A DNA stretch of 64,000 nt from an uncultured Clostridia bacterium (GTDB taxonomy: Bacteria; Bacillota; Clostridia; Christensenellales; CAAEEZ01), in contig CAKRNA010000007.1 of assembly GCA_934365195.1 (NCBI GenBank), positions 1 through 64,000 on the forward strand. The letters run 5' to 3'. This document shows, one piece after another, positions 18,605-26,975 of this stretch. Both the position numbers and the translations under genes were made by a program. Position 1 is the first letter of the stretch; the number at the start of each line of letters is the position of its first letter. The notes under the pieces are model-generated. The model was not told the origin of the DNA and made no database searches. It saw only the letters and a program-made list of their open reading frames with translations.

Positions 18605-19147
18605 TTAGATAAAATATATCTTGCCGTCCGTTGCAACTCGCAGCACCACTTCGCCCTGAATACTTTTAGTGCTTATGCACCCGAAGATTCTACTATCCAC
18701 ACTACTGTTTCGGTTGTCGCCAAGCACGAACACTTGGTTTTTGCCCACCTTCCACACGCCGTTAGAGGTGTGCATTTTCTCCTTAATATAATTCTCCTGC
18801 AACTTTTTGCCGTTTAGGTACACTTCGTTATCTCTGATTTCAACGGTGTCCCCCTCGACGCCTATCACACGTTTTATAAGGCTTTCTTTTAGTTCGTCGC
18901 TATAAAACACTATCACGTCGCCACGCTTTATTCCATATATTTTAGAGATTATTACCTTGTCGCCTTTTACGGTAATCGTTCCGTTAATCGCCTCGCCGCC
19001 CACAAAATTAGGCTGCATAGAACTGCCTATTACCGCTACCGAGTCAAATATGCTAAACACACATATCAGCGCAATAACTAAAACGACGGCAAGAACAACC
19101 CACCCGTTCGAAATTCGGTTTCTTAAATCGTTAAATTTCTGTCTCAT
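18605..19147 (-). CDS. Signal peptidase I
   Basis: The 180-residue protein has one N-terminal membrane helix (about 16-36). The catalytic Ser43 sits in GSSMQP and the general base Lys92 in LIKRVIGVEGD. The C-terminal boxes are VFVLGDNRNSSVDSR. It cleaves signal peptides on the outer face of the membrane. It is the last gene of a hydrolase-DUF951-signal peptidase unit. Its ATG overlaps the end of the DUF951 gene by 17 nt, with only a weak AAGAAG upstream, so it probably relies on translational coupling. All catalytic residues are present. Confidence 0.95.
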   Translation of the reverse strand: MRQKFNDLRNRISNGWVVLAVVLVIALICVFSIFDSVAVIGSSMQPNFVGGEAINGTITVKGDKVIISKIYGIKRGDVIVFYSDELKESLIKRVIGVEGDTVEIRDNEVYLNGKKLQENYIKEKMHTSNGVWKVGKNQVFVLGDNRNSSVDSRIFGCISTKSIQGEVVLRVATDGKIYFI

Positions 19148-19322
19148 CGGCTTTTTTACACTTCTTTACCATCTTGTCAATCTTAGCGCCATCTACCATA
19201 ATCACCCTGCCACACTTCTTGCACTCCAACTTGTAGTCAACGCCGTTTCTTATTACAATCCACTCGTTTCCACCGCAAGCGTGAGGTTTTTTGGTAGTTA
19301 ATTCGTCGTTTATTTGATACAT
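19131..19322 (-). CDS. DUF951 zinc-ribbon protein
   Basis: This is a 63-residue member of DUF951. The signature is KKPHACGGNEWIVIRNGVDY followed by LECKKCGRVIM; the three cysteines plus His suggest a small zinc site. The family is widespread in Bacillota and is often located near ychF, parB or signal peptidase genes; its function is unknown. It starts one base after the stop of the upstream hydrolase-like gene (TAATATG) and overlaps the signal peptidase start, so the three are co-translated. Confidence 0.9.
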   Translation of the reverse strand: MYQINDELTTKKPHACGGNEWIVIRNGVDYKLECKKCGRVIMVDGAKIDKMVKKCKKADETEI

Positions 19323-19323
19323 A

Positions 19324-20985
19324 TTATACCCAAATTATATTGTTGAATATCACGTCGCCGATATCCTTTAACTCTATCTTCTTGATATCCTTAAAAGTAT
19401 CTAGCGATATCATCTCGTAATTCTTAAAGTCTTGTGCGGTCAGTTTTATTTGTTGCCAACTATCGCAACTTTCCAAAAATACCGACACTTTGTAAGGCAT
19501 TAGTTCGTCCTCTTCCAAGTTGTACACAACCACCTCAATAGTAGCGTCCTTTTCGGTGTAGGCATCGAGTTGCAAAGTAGCCGTAACAGGCTCTCTATAC
19601 CTTTCGTCGCCCACCTTAAAGGTGTACAAGTTGCCGCCGCCTTCCAGCCCTATACCCGATACGCCAAACGCCCCCGCTCTCTTTATGATTTTGCTTCTAT
19701 CGAAGGTAAGCGCACCGTTATCGCCGTAGAAAAAGTACCTGCCCATAGAGGTGTTGTAAATAATCCTTGGCGGAGTTTTTTGTGGAGTAAGTAGCACTTC
19801 TTCCTCGCACTCGCTAGGCAAGAAATTCACAAGTTTGCTACTAAATACCAACCCGTTTTTGTAGTAGGTGTTAGCAAAGCAATATATCCTGTCGTCAAGG
19901 CTACTTACTTCAAGCGGAACAAGGTATTCCCCGCTACTTAAAGCCGTTACTTGCGACATTTTATTCCATTCCCTGACGCTAGGGTTTTTCTCGTTTTTAG
20001 CCACGAAAAAGCGCACTTTTACCACGTTTTCGTCGGTGGAATTTGCCGTTAAGTATAGTTTTCCACCGCTGACTTTAAAGCCGATTTCGGTGTCCTTAAT
20101 ACACTCCTCGTTACCCGTAAAGAACATATCCAACCATAATTTTACGCAGTAAAGTTCTTCGCTGGTGATTTTATCCTCTGCGTTTTGGCAAATTGATGCG
20201 TGCTTGTTTTGAGACGAGCAAAGAGCCAAAATATCTTGCGCTTTATCTATATCGCTGTACTTGTTATTGCTGCCGCCGATATAAAATACGGGGCAAGTTA
20301 CGTGCTTAGCGTACGCCTGCATAGCAAGACCTGCAAGCCACGAAGTAGGGTAATCGCTAACGATAACGGGCTTGTAGTACTCCGACATAGTTTCAATGTA
20401 GCCGCTGCCGTTTATAGGCACAAAGCAATCCACCCTTGCATCCATACCCGCAACAATCCAACCAACGTTAGCCCCGATATTTTCACCGATTAGGCAAATT
20501 TTTGGATTTTCAAAACGCTCGTAAAGTACGGTGATAGCCCTGCGAGCAATGGTAGCCCACAAGTACCAGCAAGTGTTCTTTGCACTTTTGTCCACTTCAA
20601 TAATATTTTCGATAGCGTCAAAATTACCGTAATAGGTAGATGCGGTAAACTCCGCCCTCTTTTCGCCCACTCCGGCATATTCGAACGTTGCATACTGAAA
20701 GCCTTCGCCTAAAACTCTGTCAATCACGCTGTCATCGGGCATACCTTTTACGTCCGGAATAATCAAAACGATAGGTGCGTTCTCCACCGTTTGCTCGTTT
20801 TGGACGATTTTTAAATAAGCCCTAATCTTCCCGTCGTCAACTTCCTTTGCGGTGAACATAAGTTCGGTGGTTATTTTTCCGTCCTTCGTACTCATGCCGA
20901 TAATCGATATTTCGGTGTCGTCCACTACGGGATTAAAATCTTGCCATAACTTTGTAGGCGATAAAATTTCACTCTTTTCAATCAT
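19324..20985 (-). CDS. Alpha/beta-hydrolase-fold protein with nucleophile replaced
   Basis: From ATG 20985 the protein has 553 residues. The middle part (about 80-290) resembles an acetyl-xylan-esterase-like alpha/beta hydrolase: VLIIPDVKGMPDD, FATFEYAGVG-type strands, and a nucleophile-elbow position that reads CLIGENIGANVGW. The expected G-x-S-x-G is G-E-N-I-G, with Asn instead of Ser. The C-terminal 200 residues look like beta-sandwich domains. Catalysis by a serine mechanism is therefore unlikely unless another residue takes over. There is no signal peptide. The gene leads DUF951 and signal peptidase in one transcript and has no ribosome site, but TATAAT lies 6 nt before the ATG. A longer GTG start at 21036 would run through that promoter and is less likely. 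Confidence 0.6.
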   Translation of the reverse strand: MIEKSEILSPTKLWQDFNPVVDDTEISIIGMSTKDGKITTELMFTAKEVDDGKIRAYLKIVQNEQTVENAPIVLIIPDVKGMPDDSVIDRVLGEGFQYATFEYAGVGEKRAEFTASTYYGNFDAIENIIEVDKSAKNTCWYLWATIARRAITVLYERFENPKICLIGENIGANVGWIVAGMDARVDCFVPINGSGYIETMSEYYKPVIVSDYPTSWLAGLAMQAYAKHVTCPVFYIGGSNNKYSDIDKAQDILALCSSQNKHASICQNAEDKITSEELYCVKLWLDMFFTGNEECIKDTEIGFKVSGGKLYLTANSTDENVVKVRFFVAKNEKNPSVREWNKMSQVTALSSGEYLVPLEVSSLDDRIYCFANTYYKNGLVFSSKLVNFLPSECEEEVLLTPQKTPPRIIYNTSMGRYFFYGDNGALTFDRSKIIKRAGAFGVSGIGLEGGGNLYTFKVGDERYREPVTATLQLDAYTEKDATIEVVVYNLEEDELMPYKVSVFLESCDSWQQIKLTAQDFKNYEMISLDTFKDIKKIELKDIGDVIFNNIIWV

Positions 20986-20991
20986 ACTAAC

Positions 20992-21020
20992 ATTATACTT
21001 TGTATTTATTTTTTTGTAAA
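20992..21020 (-). promoter_or_regulatory. Promoter with predicted start on the ATG of the hydrolase-like gene
   Basis: Minus strand TTTACA (21020-21015), 17-nt spacer, TATAAT (20997-20992), six bases GTTAGT, then ATG at 20985. Predicted +1 is the A of ATG. Confidence 0.7.
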
Positions 21021-21108
21021 CACTTTTGCCTAACACACTTTTTTTCTTTATTTTTTGATTTTAATCACTTTTTCACCGCTTTTTGCATATACTTAGGCGA
21101 GGTAAATT

Positions 21109-21573
21109 ATGGACGATTTTCAAATTGCGGACGAAAAAACCATGCAAAAACTTAGCGAGGAATACCAAAAAAAATTAAGCGAGGCAAAGATTAAATCCTT
21201 GTCTTTTAGTTCGCCTTTATCAAAGGAAGAGTTAGTTTGCGTTCGCACTTTACAAAACGCACTTGAAAAGGAAAAGGACTTTTTGCTATTTCTTTTTAAA
21301 ACCAAACCCACCCCTGAGATAGATTTTGCGCTTGACCTGGTTCAGCAAATTTTCGAAACTATCAATAGGCTGCTTTCCTCCCTCGTTTTGCCATGCTCTT
21401 TTAACAGAGAGGTTCAACGCTCGTTTTACAAAGCCACTTTTTTCAGCGCAAATTTTAACGTTTTAAAAAGCGTACGTGACCTAACCGGCGTAGAGAAGTT
21501 TGATAAAACAGACCTTGAAAAAGTAGTCACGCTTCAACTAGAAATCTTCTCGATTACCTACCCGATGCTGTAA
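21109..21573 (+). CDS. Hypothetical helical protein
   Basis: This is a 154-residue soluble, charged and probably all-helical protein that I do not recognise. There is no signal peptide, Cys motif or membrane segment. AGGCGAGGT precedes ATG 21109 with proper spacing. It is divergent from the hydrolase-like gene and converges on gerC with no base between the two stop codons (TAA 21571-21573, then the gerC TGA on the other strand at 21574-21576). No terminator separates them. Confidence 0.65.
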   Translation: MDDFQIADEKTMQKLSEEYQKKLSEAKIKSLSFSSPLSKEELVCVRTLQNALEKEKDFLLFLFKTKPTPEIDFALDLVQQIFETINRLLSSLVLPCSFNREVQRSFYKATFFSANFNVLKSVRDLTGVEKFDKTDLEKVVTLQLEIFSITYPML

Positions 21574-22674
21574 TCACTTTTCCAAAGTCTTACTTAGTTT
21601 TACCACGCCGCTTACTTTTATTTTGTCCATATAGTTTTTCTCGTTAAAAACCAAATCTACGTAATGCGCCCTAAATTTATCGTAGGTTTTTAGCATATCT
21701 ATTTTACTTTCTTTTGATATTTTAACAAGGTTATTCACCCAACTTAAAATCTTGTTTTCAACAAGCGCTTTATCCTCTTCTTTTAGTTTTCGTTTATTTT
21801 CTTTATCTCCGTCATTTGACATAAAATAGGTTTCATCTTCTAAATATTCAATATAAACCTCGTAATTTGTTATATACTGCTCGTTAAACACTTCGATATT
21901 TTTCTTAACTTTTATTTTGTTTATGCTTATGCTTGCCTCATTTTTGCTATCTATTTTTACCTTTATGCTGCCCTTTGTATTTTTGTTTTTCGGATTAAGT
22001 AATAGGTAGGCAAGGTAGGAATTTTCGTCAAGGTGAATTTTGCTTTTTTCGTTAAAGCACACCGCCGAGTTTATCACTAGGTCAATAGAGTTTTCCTTGT
22101 TTACCACCTCGCAATAAGGCAAAGTCACCGCCTTTAAATTAGACAAAAAATCTCTGCCTAAGTCCTTGTTGTTCACCTCCAAAGCGGCAAAGTTTCCTTG
22201 GTTTTTTCGTATGGTTTCGCCCACCGTAAAACTATAATTTTCCTTATTGATTTTCTTACCGATTATCTCTTTCGGGCTTTTGCAACACACGTTTACGGCA
22301 AGTTCGGGTAGTTCCCTCATAGCCTTTGTTTCGTAAAATTTTAGCCCGCCATTTTCCAGTAATTCTTCTGCGATGTACACTATTTCGCATTGAGCAAGCG
22401 AGGTTTTTTTGCCGCTGTTTGCCTCTATTTCGCTTAGCGCTTTGCTAATTGTCAGCCCCTTTCCTTGAAACGTTTGGTAGCCTATCTTATCCTTTTCGGG
22501 CTTTATCCCCTCCACCGTAACCACCATATTTTCGCCCTCTTTTTCCAGCCCCATAGACAGTACGATTAGCCTTGAATTTAATGGATAAGCTTTGGAAAAT
22601 CTTGCCGTAACCACCACGATAATTAGCGAAGTAAAAAGGATAAAAAATTTATTTTTCAGTATTTTTTTTACCAT
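21574..22674 (-). CDS. gerC: Ger(x)C family spore germination protein, no lipobox
   Basis: The 366-residue protein follows the GerC plan: an N-terminal hydrophobic segment (about 8-25), then domains with SRLIVLSMGLEKEGENMVVTVE and the C-terminal Ger(x)C region ending in NYMDKIKVSGVVKLS. GerC subunits are normally lipoproteins with a Cys-Trp-Asp after the signal sequence. Here the equivalent stretch reads FSKAYPLNSRLIV without cysteine. It may stay anchored through the uncleaved helix. It overlaps gerB by 26 nt. AAGGGG precedes the ATG. It is the third subunit of the germinant receptor. Confidence 0.88.
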   Translation of the reverse strand: MVKKILKNKFFILFTSLIIVVVTARFSKAYPLNSRLIVLSMGLEKEGENMVVTVEGIKPEKDKIGYQTFQGKGLTISKALSEIEANSGKKTSLAQCEIVYIAEELLENGGLKFYETKAMRELPELAVNVCCKSPKEIIGKKINKENYSFTVGETIRKNQGNFAALEVNNKDLGRDFLSNLKAVTLPYCEVVNKENSIDLVINSAVCFNEKSKIHLDENSYLAYLLLNPKNKNTKGSIKVKIDSKNEASISINKIKVKKNIEVFNEQYITNYEVYIEYLEDETYFMSNDGDKENKRKLKEEDKALVENKILSWVNNLVKISKESKIDMLKTYDKFRAHYVDLVFNEKNYMDKIKVSGVVKLSKTLEK

Positions 22675-23704
22675 AATTTCCCCTTATTTTTGCAAAAAAC
22701 ATTAGTATTAGCGCCGCAGCCGAGGTGTAAAACCCCACGTAACCTAGATAATTTAGCATCAAATTTACGGTTTTTTCCTGCTCTTTCATAACGGTGATAA
22801 GCAAAACGTACACGAAAACAAACGCAAAATACGGCGCTTTTTTGCTTTTGAAAAACAAATTTACGCTACTTCTAACGGCATTTGCCCCTACCCCGACAGA
22901 CACGATAGCGCTGAGTTCCCAGCAAGTTATACTTATCCAGTCCAGCCTACCAAGTTGCAAATTATAGTCGTTGAACACCCCTATTTTTACGTATAAATTG
23001 TCCACGTCTTTTAGCGCTCCACCGTAAATTGCCTGCCCGACAATCACCAAACCCACCGCAAAAATCACGCCTAAAAAGTAAAAAACCTTGCCGCTTCTTG
23101 CCTTGTTATCCTCTCTATCTTCCACTTTGCAAGTAAGTAGCGGCAATGAATCCAGCGACCACGCAAAATACTTAAACGCACCGCCAAAGCCTTGATTATA
23201 CTTAGAAAAAACGGGCAAAAGATAGTCAAAATTTATTTCCACCCTCAAAAAAACTAACCCTACCAGCATAGTAAACGCAACAATCGGCAGTACTATTTCG
23301 TTTGTTCTTGCAAGGCTGTTTAGTTTAAATTTACTTAGCACGACGGCGGTTAAAGTAGCAATCAAATACACTAACCACGTGGGCATTTCGGTAACTAAAT
23401 TATTTTTGCAAAACGCCACCTCGATAGACAAATTCAGCGTAAGTTTTATCACGTAAAACGTGGTGAGCAGTACGGACAACGCAAGCCTTCTTTTCACGGT
23501 AAGTAGGCTAAAAAAATCACGCCTTGCAAGGCGGTACACAAAAGTAGCAACTACAAAATCCAGAACTAAATATGCAGCAAAAACCACCGCCGTAGTCACG
23601 TTGTAGCCCCTATAAATCAGGCTTGCAAAATTGTTTAATTTAAACGTAATAGTCATTGTTGTAGCCAGCAACCAAAACTGCCTAGAAGATATTTTATTTC
23701 CCAC
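22649..23704 (-). CDS. gerB: Spore germination permease subunit
   Basis: This is a 351-residue protein with about ten membrane helices, of the endospore germination permease branch of the APC superfamily. The N-terminal ISSRQFWLLATTMTITFKL and the helix pattern match GerAB/YndE proteins. In Bacillus this subunit binds the germinant amino acid. The start is GTG, with AGG motifs in the end of gerA upstream; the genes overlap by 11 nt. It sits between gerA and gerC in the standard A-B-C order. Confidence 0.92.
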   Translation of the reverse strand: MGNKISSRQFWLLATTMTITFKLNNFASLIYRGYNVTTAVVFAAYLVLDFVVATFVYRLARRDFFSLLTVKRRLALSVLLTTFYVIKLTLNLSIEVAFCKNNLVTEMPTWLVYLIATLTAVVLSKFKLNSLARTNEIVLPIVAFTMLVGLVFLRVEINFDYLLPVFSKYNQGFGGAFKYFAWSLDSLPLLTCKVEDREDNKARSGKVFYFLGVIFAVGLVIVGQAIYGGALKDVDNLYVKIGVFNDYNLQLGRLDWISITCWELSAIVSVGVGANAVRSSVNLFFKSKKAPYFAFVFVYVLLITVMKEQEKTVNLMLNYLGYVGFYTSAAALILMFFAKIRGNYGKKNTEK

Positions 23705-25124
23705 GTTTTAACCTAACCTTGTTTTTATTGTTGTAACTTTTCGGTCTAAGCACCATATCCAAAAGGTCCGCCTTGTTCACCCCGTCTTTTAAATCGCTAC
23801 TAATATTCGGAGCGTAAGGCGAAAGGTAAGGCGTGCCGTAAATCTCTATCCTTGCCACGTAACCTATCGTTATGATTATTGCCGAAAGTAGTCCGAAAAG
23901 CCCCGTCACCGTGGATATAAGGATAAAAGTTATCCTAAGAATACTAATAGAGCCCACTAAGTCGGGCAAACAGTACATACTAATAGACGATATCGAGGCA
24001 ATCAGCACGGCAGGTGAACTAATCAGCCCGCTTTTAACCCCCGTATCGCCAAGCACTATCGCTCCAACCACGCCAAGCGCCATACCCACGTACTTTGGCA
24101 TACGTATGCTCGCCTCGTTCAATATTTCGAATAGTAGTATCACTATCAGCATTTCGATAGAGGGCGTAAAAGGTATGCTTTGCGTATTAGACGCCACGCT
24201 TTCTAATAGTTTTACGGGGAAAATCTCGTAATGGAACTCCTGCATCACCACGTAACTACAAGGCAAAAACACCGCAAGCACAACCGCAACCAGCCTCAAA
24301 ATTCTTAGCATCGTTGCCCTATCGGGCCTTGTAATATAGTCGTGGCTATCCTGCAAATCCTCAATAAGCGCATAGGGATAAGTTAGCACTATAGGAGAGC
24401 CGTCCACAATAACTGCCACCTTGCCTTCAAGCAGTTTCGAAGTGACGATATCGGGTTTTTCTTGGCTGCCCTCCTGCTTGAAAACGCTGTAATTATTTTC
24501 GCTCAAAAACTTGGCAACGTAGGAGGAGTCCAGCACCCCGTCGATATCTATTTGTCCTATTTTTTCCGTAATCGTATCAACTAATTCGTCGTTTGCAATG
24601 CCCTTTATATAGCACACCGCAACGGACGTTTTGGTGTACCTACCCGCTTTTAGATACTTTATTTGGAATTTTTCCGTCCTAAGCCTGCGCCTAAGTAGTA
24701 CGGTGTTGGCTTTCATATCCTCGATAAATCCCTCTCGTGGACCTTTTACCACCATCGAGGTTTGCGGCTCGCTAATGCTCCTAACCGGATAACTTCTAAA
24801 CGACAAAGCGTAACTTTCCTTTTCGCCGACAAGTAGCACGTCGCCGTCCGCTATTACCGACACCATATCCTCTAAGCCGCTTACCACTAGGATTTTTTCG
24901 ATATACGTAAGTGTGCTTTGCAAAAACTTAATAGTCACGCTCTCTGTCGTTTTCGCTTTAATAAGTGGCTTTATTAGGCACTCTTCCATAAGGATTTTGT
25001 CGCTAAACCCGTCGATATAGCAGGCGGTAAGGCTAACCTTCCCCACCTGAATAGCCCTAAATTTTACGTCCGCCGAGCCCCCGAAACTTTCCTTTATTTT
25101 TTCAATAATATTTTCCATACCCAT
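23694..25124 (-). CDS. gerA: GerA family spore germination protein
   Basis: The 476-residue protein has a soluble N-terminal domain (about 1-265) with repeated CYIDGFSD and CYIKGIANDELV motifs. The signature LLEGKVAVIVDGSPIVLTYP leads into DYITRPDRATMLRILR. Five or so membrane helices follow, including IPFTPSIEMLIVILLFEILNEASIRMP, split here at Pro. The end LSPYAPN fits the family. GerA subunits form the oligomeric ion channel of the germinant receptor in the spore inner membrane. It is first in the gerABC operon. AGGA precedes ATG 25124 at about 11 nt. A sigma-G promoter is expected, but I could not identify one with confidence. Confidence 0.94.
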   Translation of the reverse strand: MGMENIIEKIKESFGGSADVKFRAIQVGKVSLTACYIDGFSDKILMEECLIKPLIKAKTTESVTIKFLQSTLTYIEKILVVSGLEDMVSVIADGDVLLVGEKESYALSFRSYPVRSISEPQTSMVVKGPREGFIEDMKANTVLLRRRLRTEKFQIKYLKAGRYTKTSVAVCYIKGIANDELVDTITEKIGQIDIDGVLDSSYVAKFLSENNYSVFKQEGSQEKPDIVTSKLLEGKVAVIVDGSPIVLTYPYALIEDLQDSHDYITRPDRATMLRILRLVAVVLAVFLPCSYVVMQEFHYEIFPVKLLESVASNTQSIPFTPSIEMLIVILLFEILNEASIRMPKYVGMALGVVGAIVLGDTGVKSGLISSPAVLIASISSISMYCLPDLVGSISILRITFILISTVTGLFGLLSAIIITIGYVARIEIYGTPYLSPYAPNISSDLKDGVNKADLLDMVLRPKSYNNKNKVRLKRGK

Positions 25125-25266
25125 AATTTATCATTCCTAGTTGTACAACTTTCTTACTAAATCCGCCACCAAAAATTGTTGGCTTAAATAGTTGTTTTTA
25201 TACCTAAACCTAAGGCGAATCTTTACTAGAATTTGCCTTTTGGTTTCGTGGTTTTGTTTGTTAATA

Positions 25267-25295
25267 TTGACTAAAAATATAGGTGGTGTTACAAT
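25267..25295 (+). promoter_or_regulatory. Promoter of M20 peptidase gene
   Basis: TTGACT (25267-25272), 17-nt spacer, TACAAT (25290-25295) with an extended TG at 25287-25288. Confidence 0.75.
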
Positions 25296-25334
25296 TATAG
25301 AAATGAATATAATACTACTAAGTTAGGAGGAAAT

Positions 25335-26648
25335 ATGGATAAAAAAACCACCTACGCAAACGAACTGGTAAAACTAATTAGAGTCAATACCGTAACGGGT
25401 ATCGGCGACGAGAATTTTGCCGAGTTTAGAAACGTACTAAAAGAGGTTTTCCCGTCACTTCACGAAAAATGCGACCTAAAAATACTGGGCGAAAACGCAT
25501 TGCTTTACAAGTGGCAAGGAAAAAGTAGCGACAAACCCCTAGTACTTATGGGACACCAAGACGTTGTTCCTGCCGACGACGGCGACTGGAAATATCCGCC
25601 TTTTGAAGGGGTAATCGAAAAAGGAAGGATTTGGGGTCGTGGCGCTATGGACTGCAAAAACACGCTGTATGCTTGCTTAAAAGCCGTAGACGAACTGATT
25701 AGCGAGGGCTTCACGCCTGATTACGACGTATATATCGCTTGCTCCGACAACGAGGAAACGTCGGGTAACGGTGCGCCAAGCATTGTGAAATACCTAAAAG
25801 ACGAGGGCATTCGTCCGTTTATAGTTCTTGACGAAGGCGGCGCAATTCTTCCTGAGGCGTTCCCCGGTATGACCAAACCTTACGCTATGGTGGGCGTGCT
25901 TGAAAAGGGCTACGCAGATATTAAATTTACCGCAAGAAGTAAAGGCGGACACAGTAGCAGTCCTCCAAAAAATACGCCGATTGCAAGGCTTTCCGCTTTT
26001 GTTTGCGAAGTGGAAAATAGCAAAATTTTCAAAAAACAAATGGAGCCTGAAGTAAAAGAAATGCTAGGCGAAATGTCCAAGTCTATGACCGGCCCGCTAA
26101 AATTCTTGCTTGGCAACCTAGGGGTGTTTAAGCCACTTGTAACGTGGGCGCTACCAAAAGTCAGCCCGTACGGAAACGCACTTCTTTCCACCACGATGGT
26201 GTTCACAATGTCAAAGGCTTCCTCTGCTCCTAACGTAATTCCGCAAGAGGCAAGCGTAATAGCAAACCTTAGGTTCATTCCTCACCAAGGGGTAGAGCAG
26301 TCGGTTGCTGCGCTTAAAAAAATCGCCGAAAAATACGATATCGAAACGGAAGTTCTTACCGCTCGTGACGCTCTACCTCCGGTATCTACAAAGGGCGAGG
26401 GCTACAAACTGCTTACCGACACGCTAAAACAAGTGTTCCCTGATATCGGCATTGCGCCTTACGTAATTATGGGCGGCACAGATTGTAGGCACTTCCAAGA
26501 AATATCGGACTGTGCTTTGCGTTTTACCCCTATGCTGCTTCACCCTGACCAAATGTCAAGCATGCACGCCGCTAACGAAAGCCTAGATATCGACACCCTT
26601 TACGACGGCGTACAATTTATGCGTGAACTAATTAAGGGTAATAAATAG
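25335..26648 (+). CDS. M20/M25/M40 family metallopeptidase (carboxypeptidase-like)
   Basis: The 437-residue protein carries all M20 zinc-site motifs: MGHQDVVPADDGDWKYPPF (about 71-89, first His and its Asp), GRGAMDCKN (about 99-107, bridging Asp), DNEETSG (about 141-147, catalytic Glu pair), LDEGGA (about 167-172), and a C-terminal HAAN with the last His. The insertion with KGGHSSSPPKN is the dimerisation domain. It resembles carboxypeptidase S and PM20D1 more than PepT. There is no signal peptide, so it is cytosolic and probably acts on dipeptides or N-acyl amino acids. A strong TAGGAGGAAAT ribosome site precedes ATG. It is a single gene with its own promoter and terminator. Confidence 0.92.
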   Translation: MDKKTTYANELVKLIRVNTVTGIGDENFAEFRNVLKEVFPSLHEKCDLKILGENALLYKWQGKSSDKPLVLMGHQDVVPADDGDWKYPPFEGVIEKGRIWGRGAMDCKNTLYACLKAVDELISEGFTPDYDVYIACSDNEETSGNGAPSIVKYLKDEGIRPFIVLDEGGAILPEAFPGMTKPYAMVGVLEKGYADIKFTARSKGGHSSSPPKNTPIARLSAFVCEVENSKIFKKQMEPEVKEMLGEMSKSMTGPLKFLLGNLGVFKPLVTWALPKVSPYGNALLSTTMVFTMSKASSAPNVIPQEASVIANLRFIPHQGVEQSVAALKKIAEKYDIETEVLTARDALPPVSTKGEGYKLLTDTLKQVFPDIGIAPYVIMGGTDCRHFQEISDCALRFTPMLLHPDQMSSMHAANESLDIDTLYDGVQFMRELIKGNK

Positions 26649-26975
26649 TTGGCGCTAACTAGCAAACGTTAAACCGCATAAAGTAGCATATTCGCCACTT
26701 TATTACACGAATTTTCAATATAAAATAGGCTTTACGCTAATATAACGTGATTTTCGTTTTATTAGAGTAAAGCCTATTTTTTTGTTTTATTCGTTCTTTT
26801 AGCGCATATTTTCTTCGCTTTTTGCGTATTTTTATAATGCTTTTTTAAGTCCCTTAGACGCAAAATATATCGATATAAGCGTGTTTTGTATGTAATTTTA
26901 GTGCTTTTTTGCGTGCAAATTTTGTGCTTTTTAGGTAAAGCAATGCCTAAGCCTAACCAAGACTACCCGTAAAAA
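26649..26975. other. Intergenic, convergent genes
   Basis: This 327-nt stretch separates the M20 peptidase and ABC transporter genes, which converge. Apart from the terminator at 26721-26785 it is AT-rich with no supportable gene. Confidence 0.6.
26721..26785. terminator. Long-stem terminator after M20 peptidase
   Basis: AATAGGCTTTAC pairs with GTAAAGCCTATT, extended inward by GCTAAT with ATTAGA. A run of T follows on the + strand and As precede the stem, so it may also serve the converging ABC gene. Confidence 0.85.
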
